Assembly: GCA_028869395.1 (NCBI GenBank)
Contig: JAGWSE010000452.1
Coordinates: forward strand, 1-8,052
DNA: 8,052 nucleotides
Direction: 5' to 3'
Source: Alphaproteobacteria bacterium
GTDB lineage: Bacteria; Pseudomonadota; Alphaproteobacteria; Caulobacterales; Caulobacteraceae
The stretch's first letter is position 1. Each line of letters starts with the position of its first letter. The position numbers and the translations under genes were made by a program. Below are positions 5,554 to 8,052 of the stretch, piece after piece. The notes under the pieces are model-generated. The model was not told the DNA's origin, did no database searches, and saw only the letters and a list, made by a program, of their open reading frames with translations.

Positions 5554-7002
5554 TCAGATGATCGCCTTGGTCTCCAGGTACTCCTCCAGGCCCTCGCGAC
5601 CGTATTCGCGGCCATTGCCGGACCGCTTGTAGCCGCCGAAGGGCGCGCTCGGATCCCAGGCGGGGGAATTGACGTGCACCTGGCCCGAACGGATGCGGCG
5701 GGCCACCGCGCGGGCGGCCGCGAGGTCTCCGCCCTGCACGTGCGCGCCGAGGCCATAGACGGTCCCGTTGGCGATCTCCACCGCCTCGTCGACATCGTCG
5801 TAGCCGATGAGGGCCAGGACGGGGCCGAAGATCTCCTCCTGGGCGATGCGCATCCCGGGCTCCACGTCGGAGAAGACCGTGGGCCGGGCGTAGAAGCCGC
5901 GGTTCAGGCCCTGCGGCCGACCCTGACCGCCGCAGACGAGACGCGCCCCCTCCTCCAGTCCAACGCCGATCATGGCCTGCACCCGCTCGAACTGCGCGCG
6001 GTTGGCGAGCGGACCGTGGGTGGTGGACTCCCGGCGCGGATCGCCCACCACGAAGCCGTCCACCGTGGCGGCGGCGATCGCCTCCGCCTCGGCCAGGCGG
6101 TCGCGCGGCACGATCATCCGGGTGGGCGCGCTGCAGGACTGCCCCAGGTTACGCATGCCCGCGGCCAGCCCCAGCGGCACGGCCCGCTCGAGGTCGGCGT
6201 CGGGGAGGATCAGGTTCGGGCTCTTGCCGCCGAGCTCCTGGGCCACCCGCTTCACGGTGGGCGCGGCGGCCTGGGCGACCAGCACGCCCGCGCGGGTCGA
6301 GCCGGTGATCGACACCATGTCGATCTCGGGGTGCGACGAGATCGCCGCCCCCACGGTGGGGCCATCTCCATTCACGAGGTTGAAGACGCCCGTGGGGCAG
6401 CCCGCGTCGGAGACGGCCTCGGCGAACAGCAGGGCGCTCAAGGGCGAGAGCTCGCTGGGCTTGAGCACGATGGCGCAGCCGGCCGCGAGAGCCGCGCCGA
6501 CCTTGGCGGTGATCTGGTAGAGCGGCCAGTTCCAGGGGGTGATCAAGCCGACCACCCCGATGGGCTCGCGAAGGATCAGGGTCGCGCCACGGGGCTGGAC
6601 GAAGGGATAGGTCCGGGCGAGGTCTCGGGCGACGCGGATGTGCTCGGCGGCGAAGGGAACCTGGGCGCTCCGCGCATAGGCGATCGGCGCCCCCATCTCC
6701 GTCGAGATCGCCTGGGCGAACAGTTCGGCGCGCTCGAGGATCAACGCATGGAGGCGCTCGAGCAGCTCGGCCCGCCGTTCCGCAGGCCAGTCGCCAAAGG
6801 CCGCGAAGGCGCGGCGGGCGGCGCGGGCGGCGGCGTCGACGTCGTCGGCTGACCCGAGCGCCACCTCCGCCACCGGCTCCTCGGTCGAGGGATCGATGAC
6901 GGCGGCCCGGGCGGCGCCCGGCGCCGGCGTCCAGCGCCCGTCGATGAACATCTCGCCCAGGCGGCCCCGCGCCTGCAGCGCCTCGAGCCAGGCGGCCCCC
7001 AT
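5554..7002 (-). CDS. NAD(P)-dependent aldehyde dehydrogenase
   Basis: A 482-aa full-length member of the aldehyde dehydrogenase superfamily, which oxidises an aldehyde to a carboxylic acid with NAD(P)+. All catalytic landmarks are present: TPWNWP (155-160, oxyanion Asn158), the cofactor lysine in KPSE (Lys181), TGSTRAG (233-239), ELGGKSP with general base Glu256, the nucleophile in GQSCSAPTR (Cys290), and EEIFGPV (389-395). The substrate cannot be read off; acetaldehyde, a semialdehyde or a betaine-like aldehyde are all possible. It is the last gene of a - strand operon; its ATG shares one base with the RidA stop (TGATG) and is preceded by GGAGGA (7014-7009) six bases upstream. With a PLP aldolase-like enzyme first in the operon, it may remove the aldehyde released by retro-aldol cleavage. 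Alternatively, pairing with a RidA protein recalls 2-aminomuconate semialdehyde pathways. Confidence 0.95.
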   Translation of the reverse strand: MGAAWLEALQARGRLGEMFIDGRWTPAPGAARAAVIDPSTEEPVAEVALGSADDVDAAARAARRAFAAFGDWPAERRAELLERLHALILERAELFAQAISTEMGAPIAYARSAQVPFAAEHIRVARDLARTYPFVQPRGATLILREPIGVVGLITPWNWPLYQITAKVGAALAAGCAIVLKPSELSPLSALLFAEAVSDAGCPTGVFNLVNGDGPTVGAAISSHPEIDMVSITGSTRAGVLVAQAAAPTVKRVAQELGGKSPNLILPDADLERAVPLGLAAGMRNLGQSCSAPTRMIVPRDRLAEAEAIAAATVDGFVVGDPRRESTTHGPLANRAQFERVQAMIGVGLEEGARLVCGGQGRPQGLNRGFYARPTVFSDVEPGMRIAQEEIFGPVLALIGYDDVDEAVEIANGTVYGLGAHVQGGDLAAARAVARRIRSGQVHVNSPAWDPSAPFGGYKRSGNGREYGREGLEEYLETKAII

Positions 7003-7403
7003 CAGTCGTCCTCCGTTTGCGCCCGCGCGGCGATTGCATCGATTTCCACCAGGTAGCCGTGGTGCAGCTCCGGAACCGGGACCACGCTGCGGGCCGGCCG
7101 GGCCTCGCCCATCACCTCCGCGTAGACGGCGTTGAACGCGGGCCAGTTATCCACTCCCACGATGTAGGCGGTGACCTTGAGGAGGCGGTCCGGCGAGGCG
7201 CCCGCGGCGGCCAGGACCGCCAGCAGGTTGGCCAGCGCCTGGCGCGCCTGGTCCTCGAACGGCTGGTCGGCCGCCGAGGCGCCATCCGGCCGCGCGCCGA
7301 GCTGACCGGAGACATAGACCAGGCCGCCGTGCACGATGGCCGGGCTGTAGTGCCCGCCGGGCGGCGGGACGCCGGGAACGGCGATGGGGCGCGGCGCGTC
7401 CAT
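7002..7403 (-). CDS. RidA (YjgF/YER057c/UK114) family enamine/imine deaminase
   Basis: A 133-aa protein, the normal length for the family, which forms trimers and hydrolyses reactive enamine/imine intermediates such as 2-aminoacrylate to keto acids and ammonia. Signatures: HYSPAIVHGGLVYVSGQLG (18-36), LLKVTAYIVGVDNWPAFNAVY (74-94), RPARSVVPV with the catalytic-type Arg105, and the closing LVEIDAIA with Glu120. The position matching Cys107 of E. coli RidA is Val. I chose ATG 7403 because it overlaps the upstream stop by one base (TGATG), the same design as at the next junction; a GTG one codon earlier (7406) is possible. It sits between a PLP enzyme and an aldehyde dehydrogenase, so it probably clears enamines made by the former. 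A specific deaminase such as a 2-aminomuconate deaminase-type role is an alternative. Confidence 0.93.
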   Translation of the reverse strand: MDAPRPIAVPGVPPPGGHYSPAIVHGGLVYVSGQLGARPDGASAADQPFEDQARQALANLLAVLAAAGASPDRLLKVTAYIVGVDNWPAFNAVYAEVMGEARPARSVVPVPELHHGYLVEIDAIAARAQTEDD

Positions 7404-8052
7404 CACCAGCCCCGCATCCGCGGCCAGAACGCCTCCACGAGACCGGAGCCGCCGGAGACGAGGTGGTAGCCCTCGTGCTGGGCGCCGGTCGCGCAGGCGT
7501 GGTTCGGCAGGATCCGCACGCGGGCGCCCACCGGCAGGTCGGGCGGTGGCCGGCCTGCGCCGGCGCGTAGCGCCAGGATGCCATGTTCCTGGCTCGCCTC
7601 GGCGACGAGCAGGTCGGGATAGGGACGGCCCTGCAGGTCGCAGACCAGGCCATAGCGCTGGTCCACAGCCTGGGAAGCGGTGCCGCGGTCGCGGGAGAGC
7701 GCCATCCAGCCCGCGTCGACCAGGATCCAGCCCTTCTCCGGCTTGCGCCCGATCACGGTCGCCAGCACCGAGACGGCGATGTCGTCCAGGCTGCAGACGC
7801 CGACGCCGTGCATGACCAGGTCGAAGAACATGTAGACGCCCGCCCGCACCTCGGTGACCCCTGCGAGGTTGCGGGCGAAATGCGCCGTGGGCGTGGATCC
7901 GACGCTGACGATCGCGCAGGCGTGACCCAGGGCGCGGAGCTGTTCGGCCGCGGCCACGGCCGCCGCGCGCTCGGCCTCGGCGGCGGCTTCGAGGGCCTCG
8001 GGGGTGCTGAGGCCGTAGGATTCCCCGGCATGGGTCAGGACGCCGGCGAGGA
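7403..8052 (-). CDS. DSD1 / D-threonine aldolase-like PLP-dependent enzyme (5' partial)
   Basis: About 215 C-terminal residues of a family member usually near 370-400 aa; the N-terminal TIM-barrel part with the PLP lysine lies beyond base 8052. Visible landmarks: GVLTHAGESYGLST near the window edge, IVSVGSTPTAHF (phosphate-binding region), VTEVRAGVYMFFDLVMHGVG, EKGWILVDAGWMALSRDRGT, and PNHACAT. The His (7499-7501) and Cys (7493-7495) of that last motif match the metal-binding pair of the D-serine dehydratase-like C-terminal domain. Known members are D-threonine/D-phenylserine aldolases, 3-hydroxy-D-aspartate aldolases and D-serine dehydratases, all acting on beta-hydroxy D-amino acids with PLP and a divalent metal. 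The frame stays open through the end of the window, so a GTG at 7957 is internal. It is followed by the RidA and aldehyde dehydrogenase genes with one-base overlaps. Which reaction it performs is not settled by this fragment. Confidence 0.9.
   Translation of the reverse strand, partial: LAGVLTHAGESYGLSTPEALEAAAEAERAAAVAAAEQLRALGHACAIVSVGSTPTAHFARNLAGVTEVRAGVYMFFDLVMHGVGVCSLDDIAVSVLATVIGRKPEKGWILVDAGWMALSRDRGTASQAVDQRYGLVCDLQGRPYPDLLVAEASQEHGILALRAGAGRPPPDLPVGARVRILPNHACATGAQHEGYHLVSGGSGLVEAFWPRMRGW

Noticed and set aside
5488..6852. A 454-codon + strand frame opposite the aldehyde dehydrogenase.
   Set aside because: It mirrors a full-length, motif-complete aldehyde dehydrogenase on the other strand and has no recognisable domain.
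7955..7957. A GTG on the - strand as the start of the PLP enzyme.
   Set aside because: The same frame continues upstream to the window edge with family-like sequence (THAGESYGLS), so this codon is an internal valine.

Overview
The window is about 8 kb of very GC-rich DNA with dense genes and strongly G/C-biased third codon positions. Overlapping stop-start junctions and protein sequences of proteobacterial type suggest an alphaproteobacterial chromosome. A Caulobacterales-like host (Caulobacter or Phenylobacterium style) is my inference, not something shown directly. No tRNA, rRNA, CRISPR array, transposase or phage structural gene is visible.

Left block, + strand (1-2845): the C-terminal part of a [2Fe-2S] subunit and the complete molybdopterin-binding subunit (764 aa) of a xanthine dehydrogenase/aldehyde oxidase family molybdenum hydroxylase, joined by an ATGA overlap. 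Eight bases later comes an 81-aa MoaD/ThiS-type ubiquitin-fold protein ending in Gly-Gly-Gly. It runs convergently, with a 12-base gap, into a 440-aa FAD-dependent DAO-family oxidoreductase on the - strand (2858-4180).

Middle block (4181-5553): a gene-poor control region. A 421-base non-coding stretch holds helically phased ATTGCGC-type repeats, an inverted repeat and a possible -10 box. A 21-codon leader ORF with a good Shine-Dalgarno sequence then overlaps the start of a small Cro/CI-type HTH regulator (TGATG). Further on is a second HTH gene resembling HigA-type antitoxins. The strong codon signature just upstream of it lies in a different reading frame, so it may be an eroded or frameshifted gene; no toxin partner is seen.

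Right block, - strand (5554-8052, read right to left): a tightly coupled operon of a DSD1/D-threonine-aldolase-like PLP enzyme (5' end outside the window), a RidA-family enamine/imine deaminase and an aldehyde dehydrogenase. Both junctions are one-base TGATG overlaps.

Together the genes look like a small catabolic island for a nitrogenous compound. The FAD oxidoreductase could oxidise an amine or amino acid. The PLP enzyme could cleave or dehydrate a beta-hydroxy D-amino acid. RidA could hydrolyse reactive enamine/imine intermediates, and the aldehyde dehydrogenase and molybdenum hydroxylase could oxidise aldehyde or heterocyclic products. The substrate cannot be read from the sequence, and the pathway as a whole is inference from gene content.
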